NCBI GenBank assembly: GCA_963668435.2
Contig: CAXXSC010000008.1
Location: 620,001 to 684,000, forward strand
Length of the DNA stretch: 64,000 nucleotides
Direction: 5' to 3'
Source of the DNA: G963668435 sp963668435
Lineage (GTDB): Bacteria > Latescibacterota > Latescibacteria > Latescibacterales > Latescibacteraceae
Shown: in pieces, positions 42,731 to 52,320 of the stretch
Layout: each line of letters starts with the position of its first letter
Position numbering within the stretch: position 1 is the stretch's first letter
The notes under the pieces: generated by a model
What the model saw: the letters and a program-made list of their open reading frames with translations, nothing else
Databases searched by the model: none
What the model was told of the DNA's origin: nothing
Program-made: the position numbers and the translations under genes

Positions 42731-44197
42731 TCACTTGATCATTTTCACTTCTAGATCGTCGAACCAGGTAGCCCCTCTGCCCGACTGGTTGAGATACAGC
42801 GAAACAATGCTGGTGCCTTCCGGCGGCGGCCCGATGGTCACGGTCAGCTTTATCCATTTGTTTGTGCCTTTAAGACGGCGTGACTGGACAATCGGCCATT
42901 CAGGCGGCACATTCGGCACATGATAACAGATACCGATGGAAGAGCCCTCACCCGACACTTTATCGGTCTTAACCCAGCAGCTGACCTCGTAGCCCTTGCA
43001 GGGTGTCCACGGCTGAGCCCAGTAGCCCTGTCCTTCGCACATGGAATACCAGCTTGTCAGGCCCTCGCTTTCCTTTGCTATTTTGAGGGCGGTTCTTCCG
43101 GTGCGCCCCTGATCTTTCTCCACAACCGCGCCCTCTTCACCAGTCGGCATCCAGAACCAGTAGTCGATATCTGTCATGCGAATCCTGTTGATAGACATGA
43201 ACTTATCAAAACTGCTTTTCGGCTCATAGACCGGAAATTCTGTCAGGCCGCCCCATCGCGAGGTCTCCTGCACCTGAATTTCTGCCGAAGCCTGCAGCAT
43301 CTTAACCTTATCCGCAGGACAATTGAAAAAACGAAAATGCGTATGAACCGGATTGTTCAACACGGACGAGTCAACCGAGTAATTAAAATGCACATCGTAC
43401 GCCCAGGGACAGATACCGATCGAGATGTTTTCGGCGGTTTCCCCCATGAGCTGGAAAGCGGGATTGCCGTCCTTTTCGTAGATTGCAGCAAAAACACCGT
43501 CCGGTTTCAGATGAATATTGCCTTTCTGGGGATTTGACACATGATGGTGCGGGATGGAGGTAACACCGCCCTCGGCATTTTCATAGGCGAACTGCTGATA
43601 ACGCCCTCTCCACATGCCGGGGAATTCCTGAGAGGGCGCCGGGCAGTCATTGTACCAGGGATCACAGATCTCGAAACTGGTTCTTGGGGCTTTTTGAAAC
43701 GTTTCCGGGAACAGAACTGTCGCCGTATCCTTGAAATCGTAAACATAGCTCGCCAACTCGTCATCGTAGGTCAGTGTAAGTGTCCGCTCGACACGAATTG
43801 TCTCCCACGGATCAACAGTCGTGAACACGACAGTCAGTTTCTCGCTTCCCTGTCCTTCTATCTCGAGGCCATCGAGCTTGTCGGTGATGAATGTGCCGCT
43901 TTTCCAATAGAGTTGTACCGAGCTGATAAGAGGCTTTCCGCCCGGCTCCAGTTTCAGGTTTCTCAAAAGCAGCGGGCACGGCACGGCACGGAACATCATA
44001 AGCGCCTGCATGGGCTCATCCATGCTTTTCGCATCGAACATGGCAATGGGCTCCTCCCCATCGAAAATCCATTGCTCGTAATTAGCGTCACCCTTAACCC
44101 GCCAGCTGAATGACGGTGTGTGGGCAAAAACAGCGGTCGTGTTCAACAATCCCACTGTCAGTATCAGATTCATAATAACGTATGTCCTTGCACGCAT
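42731..44197 (-). CDS. secreted protein with C-terminal jelly-roll (CBM-like) domain
   Basis: 488 residues. Signal peptide (MRARTYVIMNLILTVGLLNTTAVFA); an all-beta N-terminal region of about 300 residues with many aromatic residues that I do not recognise (FEICDPWYNDCPAP, HFNYSVDSSVLNN); and a C-terminal jelly-roll (about 345-488) with GRTALKIAKESEG, VSCWVKTDKVSG, WIKLTVTIGPPPEGTS and ATWFDDLEVKMI. The last part has the WFDDLEV ending usual for CBM4/9-type carbohydrate-binding modules. Probably a sugar-binding or unknown-class carbohydrate-active protein. AGGAGG ribosome site; monocistronic. Confidence 0.7.
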   Translation of the reverse strand: MRARTYVIMNLILTVGLLNTTAVFAHTPSFSWRVKGDANYEQWIFDGEEPIAMFDAKSMDEPMQALMMFRAVPCPLLLRNLKLEPGGKPLISSVQLYWKSGTFITDKLDGLEIEGQGSEKLTVVFTTVDPWETIRVERTLTLTYDDELASYVYDFKDTATVLFPETFQKAPRTSFEICDPWYNDCPAPSQEFPGMWRGRYQQFAYENAEGGVTSIPHHHVSNPQKGNIHLKPDGVFAAIYEKDGNPAFQLMGETAENISIGICPWAYDVHFNYSVDSSVLNNPVHTHFRFFNCPADKVKMLQASAEIQVQETSRWGGLTEFPVYEPKSSFDKFMSINRIRMTDIDYWFWMPTGEEGAVVEKDQGRTGRTALKIAKESEGLTSWYSMCEGQGYWAQPWTPCKGYEVSCWVKTDKVSGEGSSIGICYHVPNVPPEWPIVQSRRLKGTNKWIKLTVTIGPPPEGTSIVSLYLNQSGRGATWFDDLEVKMIK

Positions 44198-44410
44198 AGC
44201 ACCTCCTGAGTTATCAAGAAACGTAATTCACTGCCCATATCCGATCTCTTTTTATTTACCATACTAAACCATGAAAATCAACAAAAATATTTTCCGAAAG
44301 CCATGAGCTTCATTTCAGTCTAAAAGTCGCTACATACTTGCGCCGGACATACATATCCCGTATACTGTTCTGATCCACGTTATACACAACAGACAAAGGA
44401 GCTTTCATAT

Positions 44411-45679
44411 ATGGCGGATCAACAGGCTGACAGTGCTCTTGTGGCAAAAATCAAACGTTTCGCGACCTCGATCGGCCCGGGAATCTTTATTATCGGCTAC
44501 ATTATCGGCACCGGCAGCGTAACCTCGATGGCCACCTCGGGCGCGGAATACGGCATGTCCATGACCTGGGCGCTTGCCCTGTCCTGTTTTTTCACCTATG
44601 TCATGATAGTCAGCATCAGCCGGGCAACAATTGCCACCGGCGAAACCACTATCTGGAGCATGCGCAGTCATCTCGGCCGTCCAGTTGCAATATTCGTCAT
44701 TATCGGGCTCATGTCAACAGTTGTGGCATCCATAATGGGTGTCATGGGAATCGCAACCGATGTCGTCCGCGAATGGACTCGTCATATGACACCGGGCGGT
44801 GAAGGGATTCACCCCATTATCACCGCACTGGTTTTCACCGCCATCCTCTACTATCTGTTCTGGAACGGCAACCACAATTTCTTTCTCAAGGCGATGGCAG
44901 TCATTGTCTCCTTGATGGGGCTTTCATTCGTCGTATCGATGTTCCTCGTAGTACCGAGCCCCTCCGAACTGATAGCCGGGCTTGTCCCGAAACTGCCGAC
45001 CGGCGCCAACGCGCACCTTATCCTCGCAGGTCTTGTCGGCACAACCATGGCCAGTGTCTGCATAATAACAAGGACATATCTCGTGGCGGAAAAAGGCTGG
45101 ACGCTCGATGATCTTGAAGAGGAAAACCGCGATTCGATGATCTCCCTCGCGCTCACTTTTTTCGTGAGTGCCGCCATCATCGCCTGCGCGGCGGGCACCA
45201 TGTATCCACGTGGAATCCAGGTTGAAAACGCTATCGACATGGTCAATACGCTCGAGCCGCTGGCGGGACGATTCGCGACCTCGATATTCGTCATGGGTAT
45301 TGTTGCCGCTGCGCTGTCCTCGATTTTCCCAAACCTCTGTCTCGGCCCGTGGCTGATTTGCGACTATATGAACATCCCGCGTGACATGAGCCGTCCGGTT
45401 ATCAGGATCGCTGTTCTGATTACCTCGCTTCTCGGTTTCATCGTCCCTGTTTTCGGCGGCAAACCGGTGATTATCATGATCGCCTCACAGGCTCTGAGCC
45501 CGGTAATCATGCCCCTACTGATTGTCTTCCTCATCGTCCTGCTGAACAAAAAAAGTGCGGTGGGCAAATACAGGAATCCAGCATTGCTCAATACCGGCCT
45601 CGTGATAACACTCATTTTCTCGCTTTTCATCTCCTACTCAGCCGTTGTCGGCCTGATAGGATTTCTCAGGAGTTTCTGA
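44411..45679 (+). CDS. divergent Nramp-family transporter
   Basis: 422 residues, about 11 membrane helices, with the Nramp fold recognisable at the N-terminus (SIGPGIFIIGYIIGTGSVTSM) and in helix 6. The metal site is not canonical: the DPGN of helix 1 is GTGS (33-36) and the MPH of helix 6 aligns with Met-Ala-Ser (213-215). It is therefore unlikely to move Mn2+/Fe2+ by the classical mechanism. Related clades carry Mg2+ or unknown substrates. AAAGGAG ribosome site ten bases before the ATG. The DUF362 gene follows after 54 bp and is likely co-transcribed. Confidence 0.8.
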   Translation: MADQQADSALVAKIKRFATSIGPGIFIIGYIIGTGSVTSMATSGAEYGMSMTWALALSCFFTYVMIVSISRATIATGETTIWSMRSHLGRPVAIFVIIGLMSTVVASIMGVMGIATDVVREWTRHMTPGGEGIHPIITALVFTAILYYLFWNGNHNFFLKAMAVIVSLMGLSFVVSMFLVVPSPSELIAGLVPKLPTGANAHLILAGLVGTTMASVCIITRTYLVAEKGWTLDDLEEENRDSMISLALTFFVSAAIIACAAGTMYPRGIQVENAIDMVNTLEPLAGRFATSIFVMGIVAAALSSIFPNLCLGPWLICDYMNIPRDMSRPVIRIAVLITSLLGFIVPVFGGKPVIIMIASQALSPVIMPLLIVFLIVLLNKKSAVGKYRNPALLNTGLVITLIFSLFISYSAVVGLIGFLRSF

Positions 45680-45733
45680 ACGCACTGACACAAACCCCAT
45701 GAAATTATTGCATTAATTGATAAGGAGCAAATC

Positions 45734-46837
45734 GTGAACACCAGGCATGAAACAATAGACAGACGCCGGTTTTTCGGCAAAGCGGCCGTGGCGGCTGGAG
45801 GACTGGCTCTGAGCGGTTGCGCGTCGGGGCTCGCCCTGAAAAACAGACCTTCATCGGGCGGCAAAAATCAGCGGATCACCGGAAACAGTATTGTCTCGCT
45901 CGAAAAGAACAGTGACCGCCGTCAGGCAACCTACAATTCCCTGAAACCGCTGCAGAACGATGTGGCCAAAGCCATCGGTGAGAAACAGGTCATCATCAAG
46001 GTGAACGCCGGTTTCCCCACGGAATCGCACCGCATACATTCCACCTACCCTGACCAGGTGAGAGGCATTCTGGATTTCCTGGCCGAATTTTATGAGGGCA
46101 ATATCTGGATCGCCGAGGGCGTGGGCAGCTCAAAAACAGGCAACATGAGCGACGGTTATGACCTCTACGGCATCACGCAGGTCTCGAAAGAATACGCCGA
46201 TATCCGTCTGGTCGATGCCAACCGGACACCGTTCCAGCGCAAATGGATTCGTCATGCGAAACAGCACCCGCAACCCATCAATATTATTTCGATGTATTTC
46301 GATCCGTCCAACTTTGTCATCTCCGCCGCACGGCTCAAGACCCACAACGCCGTCGTCGGCACATTCTCGCTTAAGAATATTGTCATGGGCTCCCCTGTCG
46401 GCCGTCATGCCAACGTGGCGAGCGAAAAGAGCAAGATGCACGGTTTCAACCAGCAGGAACCGTCCAGCGGACGCGAACTGAGCTACAACATGTTCAGGCT
46501 GGTAATGGAGGGTGTCTATCCAGATCTCGCTGTCGTTGACGGCATCACCGGCATCGAGGGTGACGGCCCCTGGGACGGCACGGAAGTCGATCACAATATC
46601 AGTGTGGCAAGCACCGATTTCGTTGCCTGCGACCGTATATGCACGGAGCTTGTCGGTATCGATCCGTTCTACATGAAATACGTGGAGTGGTGCGGAGAGG
46701 CAGAGCTTGGGAACTGGAACCGCGACAAAATTAAGGTCATCGGCTCTGATCCGAAACAAAACGCCATAACCTACAAGCTCAACAAAAATTACGAGCAGCA
46801 GGTCGCCTGGATTGACAGAAATTTCACACGAGGCTGA
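45734..46837 (+). CDS. DUF362 protein, Tat lipoprotein
   Basis: 367 residues. The twin-arginine leader (DRRRFFGKAAVAAGGLAL) runs into a lipobox (SG-Cys29), so it should be exported folded and lipid-anchored. The body shows the DUF362 pattern: KVNAGFP near residue 95, a long RLKTHNAVVGTFSLKNIVMGSPVGRH block and DLAVVDGITGIEGDGPW. No 4Fe-4S Cys motifs are present, unlike DUF362-ferredoxin fusions. The biochemical role is unknown. Second gene of a two-gene unit with the Nramp-like transporter. Confidence 0.85.
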   Translation: MNTRHETIDRRRFFGKAAVAAGGLALSGCASGLALKNRPSSGGKNQRITGNSIVSLEKNSDRRQATYNSLKPLQNDVAKAIGEKQVIIKVNAGFPTESHRIHSTYPDQVRGILDFLAEFYEGNIWIAEGVGSSKTGNMSDGYDLYGITQVSKEYADIRLVDANRTPFQRKWIRHAKQHPQPINIISMYFDPSNFVISAARLKTHNAVVGTFSLKNIVMGSPVGRHANVASEKSKMHGFNQQEPSSGRELSYNMFRLVMEGVYPDLAVVDGITGIEGDGPWDGTEVDHNISVASTDFVACDRICTELVGIDPFYMKYVEWCGEAELGNWNRDKIKVIGSDPKQNAITYKLNKNYEQQVAWIDRNFTRG

Positions 46838-46850
46838 AGAAAAAACGTAG

Positions 46851-46890
46851 AGGGCCGGAATCGTCAAGATTATCAAGCGACTCCGGCCCT
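46851..46890. terminator. hairpin between convergent genes
   Basis: AGGGCCGGA/TCCGGCCCT (9 bp) with a 22-base loop that pairs further inside (TCG/CGA). The minus strand has a T-run shortly after the stem. Probable terminator for both sides. Confidence 0.6.
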
Positions 46891-46912
46891 TGTGCAAATA
46901 CAGTGTCCTCTT

Positions 46913-48280
46913 TCAATAGCCGCGTCTCTTGAAATACGGCAGCACCGCCTCATCATATTCTTTACCGCCGGTCTCATGATAGCCCTGCCAGTAATAAGGC
47001 ATCTCACCACGGTCAGCCATACAGCCGGTCCATTGCGCGGTCAGCATCCAGTGAACGAGGTTCCCGGCGATACCGGCAACAGGGCTCACTTTTTCCTCGA
47101 AACCTTTCGCTTCAATCACTCCCGCGCTTTCGCCAGAATAGGTATTGAACGCCACATCGACTTCCTTGAAAAGACGCGCACCGCTTGAATCACCATCAGT
47201 TGCATACGGGCAAAAAGCTGTCGTGAATGCCCCGGCTTTTCGAGCTTCCCGGGCAGCCCGCAACTCATCGGCATTATCCGAAGTGAAAGCGCCGATAAGC
47301 ACGATATCGGTATCCCTGACATCGTCGGCGAACTGGGTATAGGTTTGCGCGATCATTGAACTGGAGGCGCAAATACAGGCATCGTTGACATACATGTTTT
47401 TGGTGACGGTCGGACCGTAGGATTTTACGTCCTGATCATGCCCGTAAACAAGAAGGCGCGCACCTTTCCCGAGAACGAGATCGGCCCAGATTTCAGCGAC
47501 ACGGTCGATTTTCGGACGGTCCGCGCCGATCATGCGGAAACGTTCGAGGGCGATATCGAGATAGCGTTTCGCGGCGGCCCTGGGGCAGTCTTTCCCTTTC
47601 GATCCGATCAAAGCCGCAAGGGCCGCGGTGCAGGACCAGTATACGAGAAACTGGGCTATGCCGGTCGATGGACAGAGCTTGAAATGCGGGATTTCGGGCG
47701 CTGATACAAGGCCGTTATTCCAGGGCATATAACTGTCGATGACAAGATCCGAGACCTCTTCGATTCTGTGCTCCATACGGTTCGGAACGAGCCCGCCCTC
47801 CGGTGTCTCGGCAAACCTGTAATAATTATTCGTGACTCCTACAACATAAACGCCGCGATCCCTGAGAGTCAGCGTGCCGGCATCGATACGGTCGGTGATG
47901 AGGAAATCACCAGCTTTCATGGCGTCGAATTCCTCTTTCGTGGGCGTAATCCCGCACTGGGGAAGCACCCAGGGCTGACCGGGACGGTCGCGGCTTCCCG
48001 CAAACATGGAATAGTGGCCGTAATTGACATGGGAGGCGAGATTGCCGCCATTCCTTTTCAGTTCATAGGCTTTCTCCATCGCAGCGGCAATCTTGTCGAG
48101 CTCAGTGTCCCTTATTCCGTTCGCGATATCGAGAATACCGTAATAATACTGGTTCATAAAAGATCGTGTTTCTTTCTCAACGCTGGCAGCCTGTGCGTTC
48201 CGCGCTCCTGACATGTGTCCCGGCAAAGCGGCGGCCGCCAGACTAACTCCAGCCTGTGACAGAAAAGATCTTCTCCGCAT
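46913..48280 (-). CDS. Tat-exported SIS-like protein, copy 1
   Basis: 455 residues, Tat signal (MRRRSFLSQAGVSLAAAALPG). The body resembles a SIS (sugar isomerase) fold: helix IAAAMEKAYELKRNGGNLASHVNYGHYSMFAGS, strand-turn GDFLITDR, GVYVVGVTNNYY, then DLVIDSYMPWNNGLVSAP and CPSTGIAQFLVYWSCTAALAALIGSKGK, which parallels the VIDN...GPSST...L pattern of UPF0309-type SIS proteins. The C-terminal half has DGDSSGARLFKEVDVAFN and a strictly kept end (MADRGEMPYYWQGYHETGGKEYD). I do not know its activity. It is last of three paralogues in a row. Confidence 0.6.
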   Translation of the reverse strand: MRRRSFLSQAGVSLAAAALPGHMSGARNAQAASVEKETRSFMNQYYYGILDIANGIRDTELDKIAAAMEKAYELKRNGGNLASHVNYGHYSMFAGSRDRPGQPWVLPQCGITPTKEEFDAMKAGDFLITDRIDAGTLTLRDRGVYVVGVTNNYYRFAETPEGGLVPNRMEHRIEEVSDLVIDSYMPWNNGLVSAPEIPHFKLCPSTGIAQFLVYWSCTAALAALIGSKGKDCPRAAAKRYLDIALERFRMIGADRPKIDRVAEIWADLVLGKGARLLVYGHDQDVKSYGPTVTKNMYVNDACICASSSMIAQTYTQFADDVRDTDIVLIGAFTSDNADELRAAREARKAGAFTTAFCPYATDGDSSGARLFKEVDVAFNTYSGESAGVIEAKGFEEKVSPVAGIAGNLVHWMLTAQWTGCMADRGEMPYYWQGYHETGGKEYDEAVLPYFKRRGY

Positions 48281-48470
48281 AACTGTATTCCTTTCTCTTC
48301 CCGGAAACCGAAGGTTACAGATACAAATACATTAACAACATGTAACATGCATTCACATGAAAATGCAACTGATTTTATGTAAAGGACCTTCGATGTGGTG
48401 TAAACGGGATACTCGACAAGAGTGGCGCAAGAAAGTGAAACATTTCAGTGTAAAAAAATCGTTCGTTCAT

Positions 48471-48499
48471 AAAAAAAAGGACCGGCATTCCACCGGTCC
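48471..48499 (-). terminator. Rho-independent terminator (minus strand)
   Basis: GGACCGG/CCGGTCC with a 7-base loop followed on the minus strand by eight T. After SIS-like copy 2, so copy 1 probably has its own promoter in 48281-48470. Confidence 0.85.
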
Positions 48500-48527
48500 G
48501 TTTCGTTTTCAGGCTGAATACTTGTGA

Positions 48528-49916
48528 TCAGTGACCACGTGTATCGAAATATTCTTTCGTGATCTTGTCATATGCCTGACCCTCACGCTCGTGGAAACCC
48601 TGCCAGTAGCAAGGCATCTCGCCGCGCTGAGCCATCTGGTCAGTCCAGGAGGCCATCAGCATCCAGTGGATCGTGTTGCCGGTGATACCGGTCATCGGGC
48701 AGATAGGCTTGTCAAAACCCTTAAATGTGAACACGCCTTCGCTCTCGTCGCTGTAATTGTTGAATGCGGCATCGACTTCCTTGAACAGGTGGGTGCCGGA
48801 CGAGTCGCCGTCGAGACCGAACGAGGTGAATGCTGTAGTGTTGGCCCCGACACTCTTCGAATGACGGGCAGCGTTGATCTCGAGCTCATTTGTCGATTCG
48901 AGTGAGCCGATCAGGACGATATCGTCCTTCTTGACCTTGTCCACATTTTTAGCGTAGATATCGGCAAGCATGGTGCCGGATGCAACGATATATGACTCGT
49001 TGACAAAGAGGTTGACTGTGCCGCCATAGGGCTCGACCTTCTGCGGACGGCCGTAGACCCACATGCGGGCCTGTTTGCCGAGTACGAGATCTGTCCAGAC
49101 CTCAGTGACAGCCTCGATCTTGGGACGGTCCGTGCCGATCATCTGGAAACGCTCGAGAGCCATGTCATAGTATTTCTCGGGATGCTCGGTGGCAGAACCC
49201 TTGCCCTTGGTCGCCATGAGATTGGCGAGAGCTGCGGTTGCGGACCAGTATACGAGATACTGGGTAATGCCGCTGGAGGGACAGATACGGAAACCGGGGA
49301 TCTGCGGTGCGTTGACAAGGCCGTTGTAATAGGGGCACTGGCTGTCGATGACCAGGTCGGCAACATCGTTGACCGAGGTTGCATCGTCATTGCGGAGGAA
49401 ACCGACGGGATGACTGTCGTTCTTCACGTAGTTGTTGGTGATTGCGACAGTGTAAGCGCCTTTCGCCTTAGCCTCTTCGATTCCGCGTGCGCCGCCGTTG
49501 GTGATGTAGAAATCACCTTTTTTCATCTTCTCGAAATCTTCCTTGGTCTTGCGGTCGCTCTTGTTCGGGAGCAGGTTCGGCTGACCCGGACGGTCCGCTG
49601 ATCCGGCGAACATGGCAAAATGGCCGGTCAGGATATGGCTATAGATGTTTCCGCCTTTACGCTTGGCCTCATATGCTTTCTGCATGGCCTCTGCGATCGT
49701 GGGCACGGTTTCGCGGCGTGCTTTTTCCGTGATCTCGATGAGACCGTCATAATACTGATCGATGAACGGCTTGGTATGGGCCTCGAACTTTGTGGCGAAC
49801 GGGGCGACAAGTTCGGCATTTGCGTTTCTGCCGGGCATCAGCGATGCGGCTGCGGCACCCATACCGAGTGCGGCGCCGCTTTTCATGAAACCACGCCTTG
49901 ACAGTTGATTTTTCAT
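48528..49916 (-). CDS. Tat-exported SIS-like protein, copy 2
   Basis: 462 residues, Tat signal (LSRRGFMKSGAALGMGAAAASLMPG), GGAGGAAG ribosome site. Same layout as copies 1 and 3: AEAMQKAYEAKRKGGNIYSHILTGHFAMFAGSADRPGQP, DLVIDSQCPYYNGLVNAPQIPGF, CPSSGITQYLVYWSATAALANLM, DGDSSGTHLFKEVDAAFNNYSDESEGV, HWMLMASWTDQMAQRGEMP. All three keep Arg-Pro-Gly-Gln-Pro after the GHxxxFAG segment. Strong conservation of aromatic and acidic residues suggests all are functional. Exported SIS proteins are unusual, since the fold normally serves cytoplasmic sugar phosphates. Confidence 0.6.
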   Translation of the reverse strand: MKNQLSRRGFMKSGAALGMGAAAASLMPGRNANAELVAPFATKFEAHTKPFIDQYYDGLIEITEKARRETVPTIAEAMQKAYEAKRKGGNIYSHILTGHFAMFAGSADRPGQPNLLPNKSDRKTKEDFEKMKKGDFYITNGGARGIEEAKAKGAYTVAITNNYVKNDSHPVGFLRNDDATSVNDVADLVIDSQCPYYNGLVNAPQIPGFRICPSSGITQYLVYWSATAALANLMATKGKGSATEHPEKYYDMALERFQMIGTDRPKIEAVTEVWTDLVLGKQARMWVYGRPQKVEPYGGTVNLFVNESYIVASGTMLADIYAKNVDKVKKDDIVLIGSLESTNELEINAARHSKSVGANTTAFTSFGLDGDSSGTHLFKEVDAAFNNYSDESEGVFTFKGFDKPICPMTGITGNTIHWMLMASWTDQMAQRGEMPCYWQGFHEREGQAYDKITKEYFDTRGH

Positions 49917-50076
49917 TCTTCCTCCGCTTGTATTGTTTGAAACATTTCAGCCAGTCATACCACCCGCAGTGTATTCACATTATTTCGTATCACTTGACAC
50001 TGCTTGCGGCGTGATGGTTACAAATAAAAATAACTCATTTTCAATTCCGTGGAAACGATTTTCACGAAAAGGCGTC

Positions 50077-51447
50077 TCAGTATCCTCGCACCATGAAATG
50101 CGGTCGTGCGAACTGGTCGTACTCCTGACCACCTTTCTCGTGGAATCCTTTCCAGTAATACGGCATTTCACCGCGCTGGGCCATACGGTCGGTCCATGCG
50201 GCCATTAACATCCAATGGGCCAGAAGACCGGTCAGTCCCGCTGTCGGACAGACTTTCTTGTCGAAACCCTTGATTGAAAGCACGCCCTCGCTCTCGTCGC
50301 TGTAGCTGTTGAATGAATCGTCGGCCTCCTTGAAAAGCCTTACGCCCGAGGAATCGCCATCGGTGGCATAAGGTCCCAGCATGGCGACGTAAGCACCTGC
50401 AGCCCTGGCCTGACGGGCAACTTCAAGCTCGCTCGCCTCTCTTGAACGAAGTGAGCAGATCAGGACCATATCGTTGTCTGTAATCGTGTTGGCACGGTAA
50501 TGCTGGCCGATCATGGAACCGGATGCCGCACCGACAGCATCGCTGACAAAAGGATTGCCTGTCCTCCGTTCGGAAACCTTGAACTGCTCGCCGTAAACCA
50601 TGAATTTCGGATGGTCGGCGATGATCTTCTCGGCCCACGCCTTGCCGACAGCATCGAATTTCGGACGATCACTGGCAACCTGGCGGAAACGCTCGAGAAG
50701 CAGGTTCAGGTAATCGGTCGCTGGTGCCGTACTCGTGTCTTTTCCTTTCGAGCCGAGCAATGTGCAAAGAATGGCCGTGCAGGCCCAGTAAACACTGTAC
50801 GCGGCAAGACCGCTGGAAGGGCAAAGCCTGAACTGCGGCACCTGTGGGGCATTGACAAGACCATTGTACCAGGGAACCTGGCTGTCGATCACCATGTTCG
50901 ACTGCTCCTCGACAGTTGGCAGACTCATCTTGTCGTCACGGAGCGATCCCACGGGGTGTTCGGCGTTCGGATAGTAATTATTGGTCACACCCACGACATA
51001 GACACCGCGCTCCATCGCCCGTTTCCTTGCCTCGCTGGTCACATGGGTAATCAGGAAATCACCGGGTTTCATTGCGTCAAAAACCTCTTCCTTCTCGCCG
51101 ATATCGAACTGCGGCAGCACCCAGGGCTGGCCGGGACGGTTCTGCCCCTGTGCAAGCGATGCAAAATGGCCGAACACAATATCTGAATACACCGTGCCGC
51201 CTTTTTTCTGCAGCTCATAGGCTTTCTGCATGGCTTTCGCGATCAGGTCGATCTGGGTGTCGCGGATACCCTCGACGATTTTCACCGAGCCATCGTAATA
51301 CTGGTCCATAAACGGTTTCCAGCTCAGCTCACCGCATGTGTTCATGCAAGACATCGCCTCGGCTTTCTTTGACATTATGCTTCCGGCCGCAACAGCGGCA
51401 GCACCCGCGCCTGTCAGTAAAGCCCTGCGGGAAAATGACTGTGACAT
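50077..51447 (-). CDS. Tat-exported SIS-like protein, copy 3
   Basis: 456 residues, Tat signal (SFSRRALLTGAGAAAVAAGSIM) and GGAGG before the ATG. Conserved blocks as in the other two: AKAMQKAYELQKKGGTVYSDIVFGHFASLAQGQ, NMVIDSQVPWYNGLVNAPQVPQF, CPSSGLAAYSVYWACTAILCTLLGSKGK, LFKEADDSFNSYSDESEGV. It is the first of the three on the transcript and begins 36 bp after the stop of the Fe-S activase gene, which ties the family to the dehydratase-type pair. Function unknown. Confidence 0.6.
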   Translation of the reverse strand: MSQSFSRRALLTGAGAAAVAAGSIMSKKAEAMSCMNTCGELSWKPFMDQYYDGSVKIVEGIRDTQIDLIAKAMQKAYELQKKGGTVYSDIVFGHFASLAQGQNRPGQPWVLPQFDIGEKEEVFDAMKPGDFLITHVTSEARKRAMERGVYVVGVTNNYYPNAEHPVGSLRDDKMSLPTVEEQSNMVIDSQVPWYNGLVNAPQVPQFRLCPSSGLAAYSVYWACTAILCTLLGSKGKDTSTAPATDYLNLLLERFRQVASDRPKFDAVGKAWAEKIIADHPKFMVYGEQFKVSERRTGNPFVSDAVGAASGSMIGQHYRANTITDNDMVLICSLRSREASELEVARQARAAGAYVAMLGPYATDGDSSGVRLFKEADDSFNSYSDESEGVLSIKGFDKKVCPTAGLTGLLAHWMLMAAWTDRMAQRGEMPYYWKGFHEKGGQEYDQFARPHFMVRGY

Positions 51448-51483
51448 GTGGAACCTCCGTGCTTGTATGATGAAATGATTGTC

Positions 51484-52272
51484 TCATTCATGCCAGCTGG
51501 AAACGCAGCATCCGATAGCACCGTTATACAGCGGATCGTCAACGACTATAACTTCCCGGCCGGTCTCCTCGCCGAGAATCCGTACGACTGCCCGGTTGAG
51601 CGCGACTCCGCCGCTCATCACAATGACCTCGCTGCCCATACGGTCAAGAAGGGGCAAAACGCGCTCAACGACAGCACGGTTGACTCCGGCCGCCAGACGT
51701 TTTTCCGGGAGCCCCCTGACAACAAGACCGATCAGCTCCGATTCGCCGAAAATAGCGCAGGTCGCCGACAACTGGACCGGATATTCGTGATATGCCGATA
51801 ATTCTTCGACAGTCATGCCGAGCACACGTGCCATATTTTCCAGGTAGCGACCTGTCGAGGCGGCACACTTGTCATTGGTCGCCATATCGGCGAGACTGCC
51901 GCCGGCGATCTGCATGACCTTGTAATCCTGTCCGCCCATATCGAGCAAAGTAAAATCCTCGAGCCCGGTCTGATGCCGTGCACCGAGGAAATGCGCTGTC
52001 AGTTCGGAAACATTTTCAGCGCCGCCGAGCGACGCAGCCATACGTCCGTACCCGGTGGCCATAACGGGAGTATTTTCGGGGAATCCCAGCGCCTTGAGAT
52101 CGAGTATGAATCCCTCGCCGCTGTTTTTGCCGTAACTTCGGTAAAAACTCATGGTCTCGTAACATGCCTTTTCGATAACTGCCCCGTTCGCATCCGCAGA
52201 ACAGAGTTTCACATTCCGTGAGCCGAGATCGATCCCGAGAACGATTCCCGGCTTTTCGTCATGTGCTTTCAT
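51484..52272 (-). CDS. BadF/HgdC-type ATPase activase (DCCPR/YjiL-like)
   Basis: About 262 residues from ATG 52272 (AAGG just upstream; an ATG seven codons earlier has no ribosome site). ASKHA-fold ATPase with phosphate loops GIDLGSRNVKLC and LLDMGGQDYKVM, and the two cysteines that bridge a 4Fe-4S cluster between subunits (NDKCAASTGRYLE and SATCAIFGESEL), plus VMSGGVALNRAV for adenosine. Such proteins drive low-potential electrons into 2-hydroxyacyl-CoA dehydratases or double-cubane proteins with ATP. It lies 48 bp from the stop of its partner gene. Confidence 0.9.
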   Translation of the reverse strand: MKAHDEKPGIVLGIDLGSRNVKLCSADANGAVIEKACYETMSFYRSYGKNSGEGFILDLKALGFPENTPVMATGYGRMAASLGGAENVSELTAHFLGARHQTGLEDFTLLDMGGQDYKVMQIAGGSLADMATNDKCAASTGRYLENMARVLGMTVEELSAYHEYPVQLSATCAIFGESELIGLVVRGLPEKRLAAGVNRAVVERVLPLLDRMGSEVIVMSGGVALNRAVVRILGEETGREVIVVDDPLYNGAIGCCVSSWHE

Positions 52273-52320
52273 CGGGCCTTGCGATATTTCCATGATTTAC
52301 GTTACCATTCCTTGTCCCAG

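Noticed and set aside
50500..51186. 228-codon plus-strand frame within SIS-like copy 3
   Set aside because: Shadow frame; the minus-strand gene is conserved in three paralogues.
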